Of a stretch of DNA of 64,000 nucleotides, positions 47,496 to 61,200 are shown piece after piece. This stretch comes from Copromyces sp. CBS 386.78 (lineage: Eukaryota > Ascomycota > Sordariomycetes > Sordariales > Sordariaceae), in contig MU839117.1 in NCBI GenBank assembly GCA_030685235.1, positions 310,001 to 374,000 of the forward strand, written 5' to 3'. Position numbers and translations under genes: made by a program. The notes under the pieces are model-generated. The model was not told the DNA's origin, made no database searches, and saw only the letters and a program-made list of their open reading frames with translations. Every line of letters starts with the position of its first letter. The first letter of the stretch is position 1.

Positions 47496-49268
47496 ATAAT
47501 AATAGTCTTATTCCCTATGCTACTTATCTATAGCGCCTTATTGGTATGGGGTACTTCTCCTAGTTCTCTAGAGGAAATTGTGCGGCAATTAGCGTTGTCG
47601 GATAAAAACCGCCAACTCCTTTCAATTGCGAATAAATCGCGCCTACTCTATTTCGATTCTATTTATAGCGGTACTTACCTACTACTTTAATAAATAAACT
47701 ACTTCCCTTCTATTACCTTCAATTTAATATTAAAATAATCGAAATATTATTTTTGTATACCATTCCTTCTTCCTAAACCGCTTATAATAATTATCCTTTC
47801 CTTATTATTTGCCTTTACTCCCGTTTTATCGTTATTCCCTAAATTCCTACGATTCTATTAAGGTTTATATAAACGTCAAGGCCCTTCCTTTCCCTCTATA
47901 TAAAAATTCTTCCCTACTACTATCTTTTAAACTTCTTTTTCTTCCTTATTTAATTAACTTTTAAAATAGCGTCCTTTTTTATTAACTATATTCCTAACCA
48001 TCTTCCTAATTATATATTTTACCCTTTAAACCTTATAATTTATATTAACTATAATACTATTAAGCGTAGTATCGATTTCGTCCGTATAATAAATTCCCTA
48101 TCCCTTAAATTCCTTTATTCTTTTATATCCCCTTTTTCCTTAGCGCCCGAACTTTAAACCCTTATCTAAATATTAACTTCTAACCTTACTTTTAATTTTC
48201 CTCTCGGCCAATAAATCTTCTTTATCTTTATATTTACCTCCTTTCCTCTTTACTAATTATATTAATTAATACTATTTATTGCGTTCCTTACTTCTATTAT
48301 AATTTAAAGTTTACTAATTATATTTATAATATTCTATCCCTTAATATAATTATATTCCGTACGTTCTTCGCGGAATATACTTACTATATTAATATTAAGA
48401 GTAAATTTCTTCCCGTAGCCTTCTTTTCGTTTCCTTTTTTAATATTCTTCAAAACGTTAGTAAGTAAAGCGCTATTTATCCTATTATTAATACGAAATAT
48501 ATATTAAATATTCCGTTAAATTATTATAATAAATATAACGCCGTTTAAATTGTAATTATTATTTTATCCCACTCCTAAAACAATTTTAAACCCTTAATTC
48601 GTCGTTTATATAACGTTTATATCGATTTTTTTTAAAGATATACGTAAGCGCTTAATTATAGATAGTCTCCCGTACGACTTTAATATTTTTCTTTACTATT
48701 AGAATATAAAGGTCGAAAATTATTAATATAAAGGATATTATAAAATATTTTTAGCCGATTATCCCTCCGTTCCTATTTTCGGCTCTAGTAGAAGAAATAT
48801 TAATATTAATTTTTTAATAGTAATTAATAATTTTATTACCCCCCCCCCCCCGCTAATAAGGATTAGGTCTAATAGTACCGCAAGGTTATTAAGAATTAGG
48901 AATTAATATTTAATATATTCTACGAACTCTTTATTTACGAAGAATATTAATTAATTACTTTAATACCGCCTTTATAATTAAGTAATTACTATAATTAATA
49001 TAATCTAATTCTTCCCCTTCCTATTTCACCCGTATTCTTTTATTCTAATATTAAAATTAAATATATTTATAAATATTATACGAATTTATTATATTATTCT
49101 CCTTTTAATTCGATTGTTAAATAGTATTCGTTTAGCCTATTAAATCGTAATACTTATCAAAGGATTCTTTTAATTCGGGTTCTATTATTTAAATAAATTT
49201 AGAATTCTTCTTTCGTTTATAATTAATTAATTACTATTATTTAATAATCGGCTATCTATAAATAATTT

Positions 49269-49504
49269 TATCACAGGGTTAGCCTGCGTTGCATGTGCTG
49301 GTGACAGTAGCTCTCTGAGACTATATGTCACCATCTCGGTTGATTGGCTGCGGCCTCCCGCCATGGACCCACTAGGGGTTCATAGCTCGAGTCCCATAAA
49401 AGCCCATCTCCCGAGTGCACCTCTGCACTTCTCTTCCTTTCCTCTCCTCGTGCAATTACGCATATCTACATTTACACTCAACCTCTCGCCCTCTACCCGT
49501 GATA
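49269..49504. mobile_element. 236-bp solo LTR in L5, AATTT duplication
   Basis: It begins TATCACAGGG (TGTCACAGGG before a G-to-A change) and ends CCCGTGATA (GTGACA). The duplication aattt is at 49264-49268 and 49505-49509, and L3 shows the empty site near 40950. It keeps CpA/TpG almost throughout, so it is a weakly mutated insertion, too short or too single-copy here to be a strong RIP target. The plus-strand open frame across 49363-49548 is incidental. Confidence 0.9.
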
Positions 49505-52500
49505 AATTTAGGATAATATATATAAAAATTTCTTTACCCACTTTATAAAAATAAATTAATATTATAATATCCGGGACTTTCCTCTAGAAGAAAAAGGACT
49601 AGAAATTTATAATTTCTATCCTTAAGTAAAAAAAGAATTTTTCGCTTTAAATAATAAGTATTATTCGTTATTATCTTCCGGTTACTATGTTTTCTTCCTT
49701 TTTTATTTTATATTAATTATATACCGTTTTATAATATTATTACTAAATTTCGGGTTAAAGTTAACGATAGTAAATTTATATCGTCGGTTTAATTTAATTA
49801 CCGCTACTACTAATTAATAATTATAGTACAATACTTACTTTCTTATTATTACTTCTTCTAATTACTTTTTACAGTCCGTAGTAGTTAATTCTAATATTTA
49901 CGACGGGGGCGGTAATATCCTCATTATCGGGGGCGGACTTACTATAATTACTAGAAATTTCTCTATGAATATTTATTCTTTAATTTACTTAACTTTAATA
50001 ATATTGCTTTCTAATCTATCGGTAAATAGCCGACTTCTTATTCTCCTTATTTAAATATAATTAATTACTTAAATTATAGTCCCTTAAACGAACCCTACTT
50101 AATTTATACGGGTAAATTTTTTTCGAAAACTTTAACCTATTTATTAAAGTAGAGGTTAAACGGTAAATAAAAAGTTTCCGTTTTTAAATTCCTTATTAAT
50201 ATAGCTTTATGCGCCCTAATAATAATTTTTAAAAATTTAATTTAATATTTAACTAATTTAATTATTATCCTTCGTAATTTACTATAAATTTTAGTCGGCT
50301 AGTAGAAGGTTAATACCCTATATATAATTACGTTCCGAATATATTTAATATAAATTTCCTTTATTCGCGTAAAAGAATAACCCTAAATCTTCGCCGCTAA
50401 TTATATTAATACGTTCGTTTATGTAATTATCTTCTTTTTTACTACTTCCGCATATATTTAATAATTAAATTTCCAATTTAATTAAACCCTAAGGAATTTA
50501 ATCGATTCTATTAATTTAAATATAATTCCCCCGATTTAGAGAATTTCCATTTTTAATTCCTTCGTCTACGTAAAATATATAAGTTCCGTTTTATTTATTT
50601 CGAATTCTATCCCTCTTTTAATTACCTAACCTAAATAAATATCCTATATTATTTAAAACGTCCAATAGTTTTCTTTAATAATTTTAATTATTATAATAAT
50701 ATTAATATTATTAGTGAAGCCGATAATAATTACGTTTTAAATAATAATTAATTGATAATATAATAAAGTAATAAAGAGAATAAAAAAGATTAATAAAAGG
50801 GGGGAATTTTATAATACGCTTATTACAATATTATAAAGTTAGGAGGTTTCGTCGTCGAAGAAAAGAAAACCTTTCCTTCTAATAACGAAATTATTAACTT
50901 ATTAAAGGATCTATTTCGGGAATTATATTTCCTATAACGTATATAAAAATTACTTATAATTAATTCTATTAAATACGCCTTTTAAATTAAAGAGTATAAA
51001 AAATATTACAACTTTAAATTTTTATACTATATAAATTATATTAATAATTATTCGGATAGCGAATTCAATTAAATAATTTATCCAATTACTTATCTAACTT
51101 TCCGGGAAGAAATTATATTCTTCCGCTACTTATATTAACTTCTTTATTATAAAGGTTTCGAAGATTTTTCCAATATTATTCAAAAATAATATAAACCGCT
51201 ATACCCCGGCCAATTTTTACTATTTAACGCTTTTTCCAAATTTTTTAAAAATAACCACTTTTATATTTTTAAACTATTAAAGGAAATATCCGAATTGGAA
51301 ATTTACTACGGCGAAAACCGCCATCGCCTACTTAAATAATTCCCCGTATATCTTCAGAAACTTATTTAAAAATTAATCGATACCCAATACCTTATTAAGC
51401 ATTATTTTTAAGAAGACTTCCCAAATATCCTCTTTAATAATTAAATTATTAATAAATATTAGGGTATCGCTATTTAATAATTAAATCTAATTTAGTAAAT
51501 AATTCGTTAAGACTTCTACTTTTAAAAAAAAACGGTTAGTAAAAATATTTATTTTATTATTATAATCTTTAACTTCATTTGCCCGCTTATTTTATTTGAA
51601 AAGTAATAATTTTAATAAATTTATTAAGTAATAGCTTTATATTTTAGCCTATTTTTCTAACAATTAAAATTTATTCGGGTTTTTCAATATATTTATAATA
51701 TAATTATACTAATTCGCTTTCTAAATCTTCGTAATAAATTTCTTCTTTTTTATTACCACTTCTATAAACTCTCTTTAATTTAAAGGCATTTAATTCTTAA
51801 ATTAAACCTATTATTTCTACTATATTTCTTTCGTTATTATTTTATATTTTAAATTCTATTAATTTATTTATTTTCCCTAATTTTTCTTTTAGTATAGGAC
51901 GAATTCTTTTATAATATTAATAAATTCGCTATTGAATTTATTAAATCTTAGTTCGAATTCCTTTACCGTTTCAATCCCTTTTAAGATTAATATTCGTTTT
52001 TCTGCTACTTTCCGTACTTTTTCTATCTTTATTAAATTCTAATTAAATTCTTCTTCTATTTCCGCTTTCTTATTTCTTTTTCCTATTTAAACTTAAATTT
52101 TTTAAGGGTAATAATCTAAGCCCGTTCGCCCGTACTATTATATTCCCTAATATTTAGCCTCGATATTTTATAAAACCTATATATAATTAATTATTCTATT
52201 TTTCTCCCCTTTAATCGTATTTTTAAATTTTATTAACTCCCTATAGGGGGTAACGAAATTAAATTTTTATCGCCGTACTTACGTAAATAATTTTATAGCG
52301 CCTAAATTAATTCTATTCTTTAAATCCTAATTAGGGTAATAGAAGTTATAATCCTTTACGGCTATATATTAATTAGTCGGAGGTTTTTCTTCGAAGAATT
52401 CGAGGAGGGAAACCCTTATTAGTATTCCGGCGTACTTTAAAAGAAGATAGGAGAATAAATAGAATAAATAATTATTAATTTTCGTAAATTCTTTAATATT

Positions 52501-52936
52501 ATTATAGTTTAATCTTTCTTAACCCAGAAATTTAAATCCTTTAAATTCTACTTCTTATTTACGTAAATTACTACTTTACCCTTTTTTAAATAATTAATAT
52601 TATAATATTTACCGCCCTTTGGCCGGTAAATATCCTTATTCAAATTCTTACCTAGCTTTTAAATCGTTATAATATTATAAGTTTCCTCCTATTCGAATAG
52701 TATTTTCCCTTTTTTATACGATTTCCCTATATTTTAATAAAATATTTTTAATTAGATTATTAATTATTTTATAAGAAGTTTCCTTCTAATTTAGTAGCGG
52801 ATTAGGGGAGTATTATTTTTTTAAAAGTAATAATAGTAATTAAAGGCGTAATAGTAATAAAATTAATATAAGTATAATCGTTTACGCTTTGGGAGCGGGT
52901 ATAAATATTTATCGGGTTTATATTTATAAATTTCAA

Positions 52937-53203
52937 TTAAAAGCCGACTTTAATCTTTTTAGGGCAGTTTTTTTTTTTTCCTCCTATAAATAATCTTTTT
53001 AAAATCGTAATTAAATAAGAATTAAGGGGGGCGTCGGGGATTATAATATCCTCTTCCATCTCTATCGTCGGCTTTAATACTAATTTAGCCAATCCTTTAC
53101 GAATAGTAAAACTACAAAACCTTTTAATATAATTAATTAATATTTTTATATAAACCATTTTTATAAGTAGGTATTTTTTTTTATTGAAAGTAAAATACCC
53201 CAA
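52937..53203 (-). pseudogene. Open remnant of LINE ORF1 in L5
   Basis: An 88-codon stretch of the ORF1 frame still open, just downstream of the zinc-knuckle region. It includes GYFTFNKKKY, PTIEMEEDIIIPDAPLN and a basic end GGKKKNCPKK. The apparent start ATG is not a real start: the homologous frame in other copies runs further upstream. Confidence 0.65.
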
Positions 53204-54519
53204 CTTCCTATATAATTTATAAAAAATTAGGGAATTATTTTTAAAGGTAATTCTCTTCTTTTATATACGGCCCTTTATATTTAATTTTACTATAATAGCT
53301 ATAAACGTCCTTTTAGTAATAGAATTTCGCTATATATTTAAAATATTAATATTTAAAGTACTATTAGGCGGAGGCTATAATTTAGAATAGTTTATATACG
53401 TATATACCGCTATCCTAAAAGAAAAAGTTCTTTTAAAAGAAAATTACAGCTTTTATAGTCGTAATTTTTATTAAGAGTATTCTTCTTTCTTCTCTTTTAT
53501 ATTTCTTCTAAAGTTTAACCCGAATAATCTCCACTTCCTTATTCCTCTCCCTTATTTCCTATATAACCAATTCGGATTATTTCACATCGATAATAACCTA
53601 TAAGACTCTTTTAACTAAAACGGTTATAATATTTAAAAATATAATAACTTCTTTTTTAAAAACCTTTTTAGCCTAAGTTTAATATTTTTAATATTAATCT
53701 TTAATTAATTCATTGAAAATAATTACGTAATTTCCATTCGTTACTATTTTAATAATTATATAGATTACCCTATACGGATTCTCTTTTAGGGCGCTTTCAA
53801 TAACTTACTTTATATTATTATTCGAATATATAGTAAATTCGGCGGTAATTTAGGCCCCTTTAATAGTAAATTAGCGTTTATAGTTAAAAAGAATAATTTT
53901 TTTAATAGTAACGGTAAGTAAGTAGTAGAAGGTAGCGTTAACTTTATCTAGCGATTTCCGGACAATATTAACCTATTTCTTTAGCGCCTCTTAAATATTT
54001 TTCTTTATTTCCTTCGAAATAAATTTCTTTAAATTGTCGAAATCCTTCCTAGTAATAAATTAGACTTCGGCGGCTTTATTTACCTTAAGTATCTTAAACC
54101 TACTTTTCTTTATAAGAATTTTCGTAAATTCGAAAAAGAATTTTCGAATTTAACGACGGTCGTCGGTCGTCATAATAGCGTAGTCCGTAATCTTATTCAT
54201 TATAACGATAAATCTCTTTATAATTTTATTATCTTCCTTTATCTTCTCCAAAATCTTTATAGTAAGTATAGCGTTAGGGTTATTATATTTTAAAATACCC
54301 CCGAGGGGGTTGTAGACGCTATTTTCAAATTTATTCGCACCTTTATTAATTATTATCGGTAGTAACGGCTTAACGCTATTACTACGGTCGTCGTAGGATA
54401 TTGCGGAGGGGGTAAATGACCCTCCTAAGTCGATTGCCGTTGTCGGTTTTCGTTTTGGAGCACTTCCTGACCAGAAATCGGCATTTCCACTTTCGGCGTT
54501 TTTATTAGAAAAAACTATA

Positions 54520-56575
54520 GGAAGCTACTAATTATAATTATTATAAAAATATAGTAATATTAGAATAATACTATTTATTTTTAATATTTTAATTACCCGA
54601 TTTTAAAAGTCGATTAAGAAAAGTAGTATAGTAGCACTATAAAGAAAACGGGTAAAAGATATTAAAAAAATATTAAGCTTAAATTTCTTAAAGAGAATTA
54701 TTTACGGGCTAGTTAATTAAGGGGTTAGCCAAAAACGAGACGGACTTAATATATTTACTTTCGCTATTATTAGCGTTAGGATAATTATTATTAGAATTAG
54801 CGTTAATTCCGTCCTTATTTAGTATAAATTTATCCTTATTAATTTTAAATTATTAGAGTAAAATCTTTATTCTACTACATTTATTTCCGGCGGCCGAAGT
54901 AAGGCCGAAAACAACATTAATAAATATAATAAATATTTTAGAATAAATTAATTAAATTATAGCCTATATATTCTTAATTTAAGGATAGGTTAGTAACGGA
55001 GTTTTAATAAGAATCGGAAGGGATTTACGTTATTTGTAATAGTATTGAAATAAAAAGAAATAAATTCGAATATAGTACTAATATTAATAGACATATTTTT
55101 AATATCCTTTATACGAACGTTAATTTCGTTAAAACGATTATTAAACGTAGTAAATTAGGAATCGACTTTAGTAATTAACATTTCTATAATATAAAGGGCC
55201 TTATTTATAATGATATATAAAAGTATAGTACTATAATAAATAATATTAACGTCCGTATTACGATTGCCGGCGTTAGTTTTAAGCTTTTATTTCTTTGAAG
55301 CGATAAGGGGGTTAAAGATTTTTATAATATTATTCTAATTGCTATTAGGAATTGAAACAGCGTTATTAATATTTTCGACTTCGGTAATTATATATTATAC
55401 GGAGGTTATTTTAGCGAGGGCGTTGGATAGTAAAGAAAGTACTAGAATATTAGCGGGAATACAACGAATTTTGAATATAATTTTAACAAAAATACGAATA
55501 GTACTAATACAACAATTGCCCAGATATATTTTAAAACGTTTACTACATTTATAGTATTTATAGGTAGTACGAAGTTTAATTAATATAGAATTAATAATAA
55601 TTTTTAATACAATATCGAACCGGAATAATAATAGAATTTATAAGGGTCGATAAAGTAGCGAACTTTATTACAAGTAGAATAAAATAATATATAATTATAG
55701 AGTACGCGCGGAATTATACGGTAAAGTATTTTAATATATTAAAAATATTAAATATTATCCGTTAGGGAGTAGAAATAAACCGTGGCGGCCTTATATTTTT
55801 TAATATTATTAACCTTAATTTCTTTAAAGAAATCGTTTTTAATTACAGCGTAAATAGCAGCTTTAACCTTTTAATTAGAAGGAGTACAAAATACGGCCGG
55901 GGTCGATACAGTAATTTTAAATTTATTATTTAAAATTTTAGCGGCTTTCGTTTTAAAAGTTTTAACTTTGCTATTGGACAGGTTAATATTTTTATTAGAA
56001 AATATTACAACGAAATTATAAATACGTCGAAGTAGTACAAGTAGATTGGGTATAGAAGGACTACGGGTAGACGGTAGTAAAGAAATTAGGAAATATAAAG
56101 GAGAAGAAAGAGGGAAGGTTTAGAAAGAGAGAGGAGTAATAGGTAGGAATTTATAAGGTAAGTATAAAGCGCTATAACTATATATAATTAAATTAGGATA
56201 AAATAGTACGCTTTAGTACGGTTATAGGCGGTGGTAGGTAGTAGAAAAAGGGGATGGGGATAATACGGAATAATATTATAGGTATACAATTATTTAAGTT
56301 TGTTAATTAGGGTAGAAGGAGAGATAGGAAGGGGGTAGGGGGTTGGGGGGATTGTACGGCGGGAATTTATAATTACGGCCTTTAGAGGGCGGTGAAGCTA
56401 TTTAGAGTAGGAAATAAATAGGGAAGGTGGCGGCGCTATAGCGCGACCGTTACGATAGCGAAGTAAGGAGTTTTCACCCGGCCGGCCGTAGGGTACGGTT
56501 TTTCCCCCTAACTACGAATGGAAGTAGCACCGCATACCCACTGGGTAGACTAGACAATAGTTAGCGTATATAAGA
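54520..56575 (-). pseudogene. Unidentified relic, part 2: possible minus-strand coding region with CT-rich leader
   Basis: Read on the minus strand, 56080 to 54700 gives long stretches with few stops, such as NKNINLSNSKVKTFKTKAAK, YAVIKNDFFKEIKVNN and FLANPLIN, all broken by TAA at possible CAA positions. Upstream of it (56080-56400) the minus strand is strongly pyrimidine-rich, as fungal leaders often are, and 56460-56575 keeps CpA/TpG. I do not recognise the protein. It may be an element's first ORF or a duplicated host gene caught by RIP. Confidence 0.35.
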
Positions 56576-58252
56576 CCAATAATAATATTAGTATTTTAAA
56601 TATACGACGAAATTTTATTGCTAAGAGGACGTTTATAATTATTATAGTAAAATTAAGTACAAAGGGCCGCGTATAGGAGAAGAGAATTACCTTTCGAATA
56701 AAGATAATTCTTTAATTTTTTATAAGCTGTATAGGAAATTAGAGTATTTTACCTTTAATAAAAAGCGATACCCGTTCGTAAAAGCAGCCTACGTAAAAGT
56801 ATTAATTAATTATACCAAAAGGCTTTACAACTTTATTATTTTTCAAAGACTAATTAAACCGGTATTAGAATTAACAATAGAAATAGAAGAGGATATTATA
56901 ATTTCTAACGCCCCCTTTAATTCCTATTCAATTACGATTTTAAAGAAATTATTTGTAAAAGGAAGAAAAAAAGGCCGCCTTAAGAAGATTAGAAGCGGTT
57001 TTTGGCCGAAACCTGTGGGTATAAGCCCGATGGACGTTTATACCCACTTTTAGGATATAAGCGATTATACTTATACTAGCTCTATTACTATTATATTTTT
57101 AATTGTTATTATTATTTTTAAAGAAATAATACCCCCCTAGCCTACTATTAAATTAAAAGGAAACTTCTTATAAGGTAATTAATAATTTAATTAAAAATAT
57201 TCTATTAAAATATAGCGAAATTGTACGAAAGAGGGAAAACGCTATTCGAATAGGAGGAGACTTATAACGTTGTAGCGATCTAAAAGCCGAATAAGAATTT
57301 AAATAAGGATATTTACCGGCCGAAGGACGGTAAATATTATAATATCAATTATTTAAAGAAGGGTAAAGTAGTAATTTATATAAATAAAAGGTAGAATTTA
57401 AAGGATTTAAATTTCTGAATTAAGAAAGACTAAATTATAGTAATACTATAAAATTTACGAAAACTAATAATTATTTATTCTATTTATTCCCTTATTTTCC
57501 TTTAAAATACACTAAAATACTAATAAGGATTTCCCCTCTTCGAATTCTTTAAAGAGAAACCTTTAACTAGCAAATATATAGCTATAGGGGATTATAATTT
57601 TTATTATTCCTATTAGGATTTAGAAAATAGGATTAGCCTAGGCATTATAAAAATTATTTATATAAGTACGGTATTAGAAATTTAATTTTATTACCCTTTG
57701 TAGGGAATTAACGAAGTTCGGAAATATAATTAGAGGAGAGAAAGATAGAATAATTAATTATATATAAATTTAATAAAATATTGAAGCCGAATACTAAGGA
57801 ATATAACGGTACAAGCAAATAGGCTCGGACTATTACCCTTAGGAAATTTAAATCTAAATAGGAAAAAGAAATAAGAAAGCGGAAGTAGAGGAAGGGTTTA
57901 ATTAAAATTTAATAAATATGGAAAAAGTGCGGGAAATAGCGGGAAAATGGATATTAATCCTAAAAAAATCGAAATAGTAGAGGAATTTAAATTAAAATTT
58001 AATAAATTCGATACCGAATTTATTAATATTATAAAAGAATTTGTCCTATACCGAAAGAAAGGTCGGAGAAAATAGGCGGACTAATGGAATTTAAAATATA
58101 AAACGGTAATAAAGGAAGTATAGCGGAAATAGTAAGTATAATTTAAAAATTAAACGCTTTTAAATTAAAAAGAATTTATAGAAATAGCAATAAAGAAGAA
58201 GAAATTTATTATAAAAATTTAAAGAACGAAATAATATTAACTATATTGTAAG
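56576..58252 (+). mobile_element. L8: internal LINE fragment
   Basis: From about 56576 the plus strand follows the LINE from just before the ORF1 zinc-knuckle region (TTTTAAATATACGACG) through the knuckle-downstream block, the endonuclease region (57590, GDYN) and toward RT, ending where L6 begins at 58253. The 5' side is missing, as in a 5'-truncated copy. Its 3' part would continue beyond L6 and the window. Confidence 0.8.
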
Positions 58253-61200
58253 CGCGACGCCGAAACCGGAAACGCCGATTTCTGGTTAGGAAGTGTTCCA
58301 AAACGAAAACCGATAACGGTAATCGACTTAGGAGGGTTATTTACCCCCTCCGCGATATTCTACGACGATTATAGCGATAGCGTTAAGTTATTGTTGCCGA
58401 TAACGATTGATAAAGGTGCGAATAGGTTTGAAAATAGCGTTTACAACCCCTTTAAAAGTATTTTAGGATATAACGACCCTAACGCCGTACTTATTATAAA
58501 AACTTCGGAGAAAACGGAAGAAGACAATAAAATTATAAAGAAATTTATTGCTATAGCGAATAAAATTATAGACTACGCCGCTATAACGACCGACGATTAT
58601 TACCAAGTTCGAAAGTTCTTTTTCGAATTTACGAAAATTTTTACGAAGCAAAATAGGTCTAAGATACTTAAAATAAATAAGGCCGTTAAAGCTTAATTTA
58701 TTATTAGGAAAGATATCGACGATTTAAAGAAATTTATTTCGAAAGAAATAAAGAAAGACGTTTAAAAAGCGCCGAAGAAATAAGTTAATATTGTCTAGAA
58801 GTCGCTAAATAAGGTTAGCGCTACCTTCTACTACTTATTTATTATTATTATTACGAAATTTATCCCTTCTAATTACGAATATTAATTTACTATTAAAAGG
58901 GCCTAAATTACCGCCGAATTTACTATACGTTCGAACGATAATATAAAGTAGGCCGTTAAAAACGTTTTAAAGGAGAGCCTATATAAAGTAATTTACGTAG
59001 TTATTAGGATAATAATAAGCGGAAATTATATAATTATTTTTAACGAATTAATTAAGGATTAGTATTAGAAATATTAAATTTAAGTTAAAAAAGTCTTTAA
59101 AAAAGAGGCCGTTATATTTTTAAATATTATAATTATTTTAATTAAAGGAGTCCTATAAATTAATATCGATACGAAATAATTTAAATCGGTTATATAAGAA
59201 ATAAAGAAGAATAATAAAGAGGTAGAGATTATTTAGGTTAAATTTTAAAAGAGATACGAAGGGGAGGAGAGAAGAATATTCTTAATAGAAGTTGTGACCG
59301 CGAAGGCTACGATTTTCTTTTAAAAGAATTTTTTCTTTTAGGATAGCGGTATATATATATATAAGTTATTTTAAACTACGGCCTCCGCCTAATAATACTT
59401 TAAATATTAATATTTTAAATATATAGTGAAATTCTATCGTTAAGAGGATATTTATAATTATTATAATAAAATTAAGTATAAAAGGCCGTATATAGGAGAA
59501 AAGAATTACCCTTCGAATAAAAATAGTTCTTTAATTTTTTATAAACTATATAGGAAATTAGGGTATTTCGCCTTTAATAAAAAGAGATACCCGTTCGTAA
59601 GAGCGGCTTATATAAAAGTATTTATTAATTACGTTGAAAAACTTTATAATTTTATTATTTATAAAAGACCGGCTAAATTAGTATTAGAGCCGATAATAGA
59701 GATAGAAGAAAACGTTATAATCTTTAACGCCCCCTTTAATTCCTATTTAATTATAAGTTTAGAGAGATTATTTATAGGAGGAGGAAAAAGAGGCCGCTTT
59801 AAGAAAATTAGAGGCGGTTTTCGGCCGAAATCCGTAGGTATAGGCCTAATAAATATTTCTACCCGTTTTTAAAGCGTAAATAATTGTACTTATATTAATT
59901 TTATTATTATTATACTTTTAATTATTATTATTACTTTTAAAGAAACGATACCCTTCTAACTTATTATTAGATTAAAAGGAAATTTCTTATAGGGTAATTA
60001 ATAATATAATTAAAAATATTCTATTAAAATGTAGGGAAATTGTATAAGAGAAGGAAAATACTATTCGAATAGGAGGAAACTTATAATATTATAGTAATTT
60101 AAGAGTTAGATAAGAATTTAAATAGGGATATTTACCGGCCGAAGGGTAGTAGATATTATAATATTAATTATTTAGAAAAAGGTAAAATAGTAATTTATAT
60201 AAATAAGAAATAGAATTTGAAGGACCTAGATTTCTAAATTAGGAAGGATTAGGCTACGGTAATATTAAAGAATTTATAAGAATTAATAACCGTTTATTCT
60301 ATTTATTCCCTTATTTCTTTTTTAAAGTACGTTAAAATATTAATAAGGGTCTCCCCTGTTCGAATTTTTCGAAGAGAAACCCCTAGCCGGTTAATATATA
60401 GCCGTAGGGGATTATAATTTTTATTACCCTAATTAAGATTTAAAGAATAGAATTAGCCCGGACGCTATAAAATTATTTATGTAAATACGGCAATAGAAAT
60501 TTAATTTCGTTATTCCCCGTAGGGAATTAACGAAGTTCGGAAATACGATTAGAAGAGAGAAAGATAGGATAATTGATTATATATAAATTTTATAAAGTAT
60601 TAAAGCCGAATATTAAAAAGTATAATAGTATGGGTAAATAAGTTCGAATTACTACGTTAAAGAAATTTAAGTTTAAATAGGAAAAAGAAATAGGAAAGCG
60701 GAAATAGAAGAAAGGTTTAATTAGAATTTAATAAACGTAGAAAAAGTATAGGAAGCGGCGGAAAAATAAATATCGATTTTAAAGGGGATTAAAATAGTAA
60801 AAGAATTCGAATTAGGATTTAATAAGTTCGATAGCGAATTCGTTAATATTATAGAGGAATTCGTCTTATATTAAAAGAAAAGTTGGAAAAAATAAGCGGA
60901 CTAATAAAATTTAAAATATAAAACGGTAACGAAGGAGGTATAGCGGAAATAGTAAATTTAATTTAGGAATTAAACGCTTTTAAATTAGAAAGAATTTATA
61001 AAAACGGTAATAAAAAAGAAGAAATTTATTACGAAGATTTAAAGAGCGAAATAATATAATTATATTATCAATGTATTAAAAGACCTGAATAAATTTTAAT
61101 TATTAAAGAAGTAGGCTAAAATATAAAATTATTATTTAATAAATCCGCCAAAATTACTACCCTTTAAATAAAATAAACGGGCGAACGAAATTAAAAATTA

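Larger units (their letters stand above)
47496..54505 (-). mobile_element. L5: full-length LINE carrying a solo LTR
   Basis: Flanked by tagaaaaaactata; about 6.77 kb after removing the 236-bp solo LTR and its duplication. Same gene order as L3 on the minus strand. The FADD-type RT motif lies at about 50700-50720, where GAC/GCG have become more mutated. The zinc-knuckle trace is at about 53330-53370. A thirteen-C run is at 48839-48851. It is inserted in the unidentified relic that spans 47278-56575. Confidence 0.9.

Noticed and set aside
55339..55554. 71-codon plus-strand frame
   Set aside because: The opposite strand gives a longer and more consistent coding-like reading across the region; this frame has no recognisable motif.
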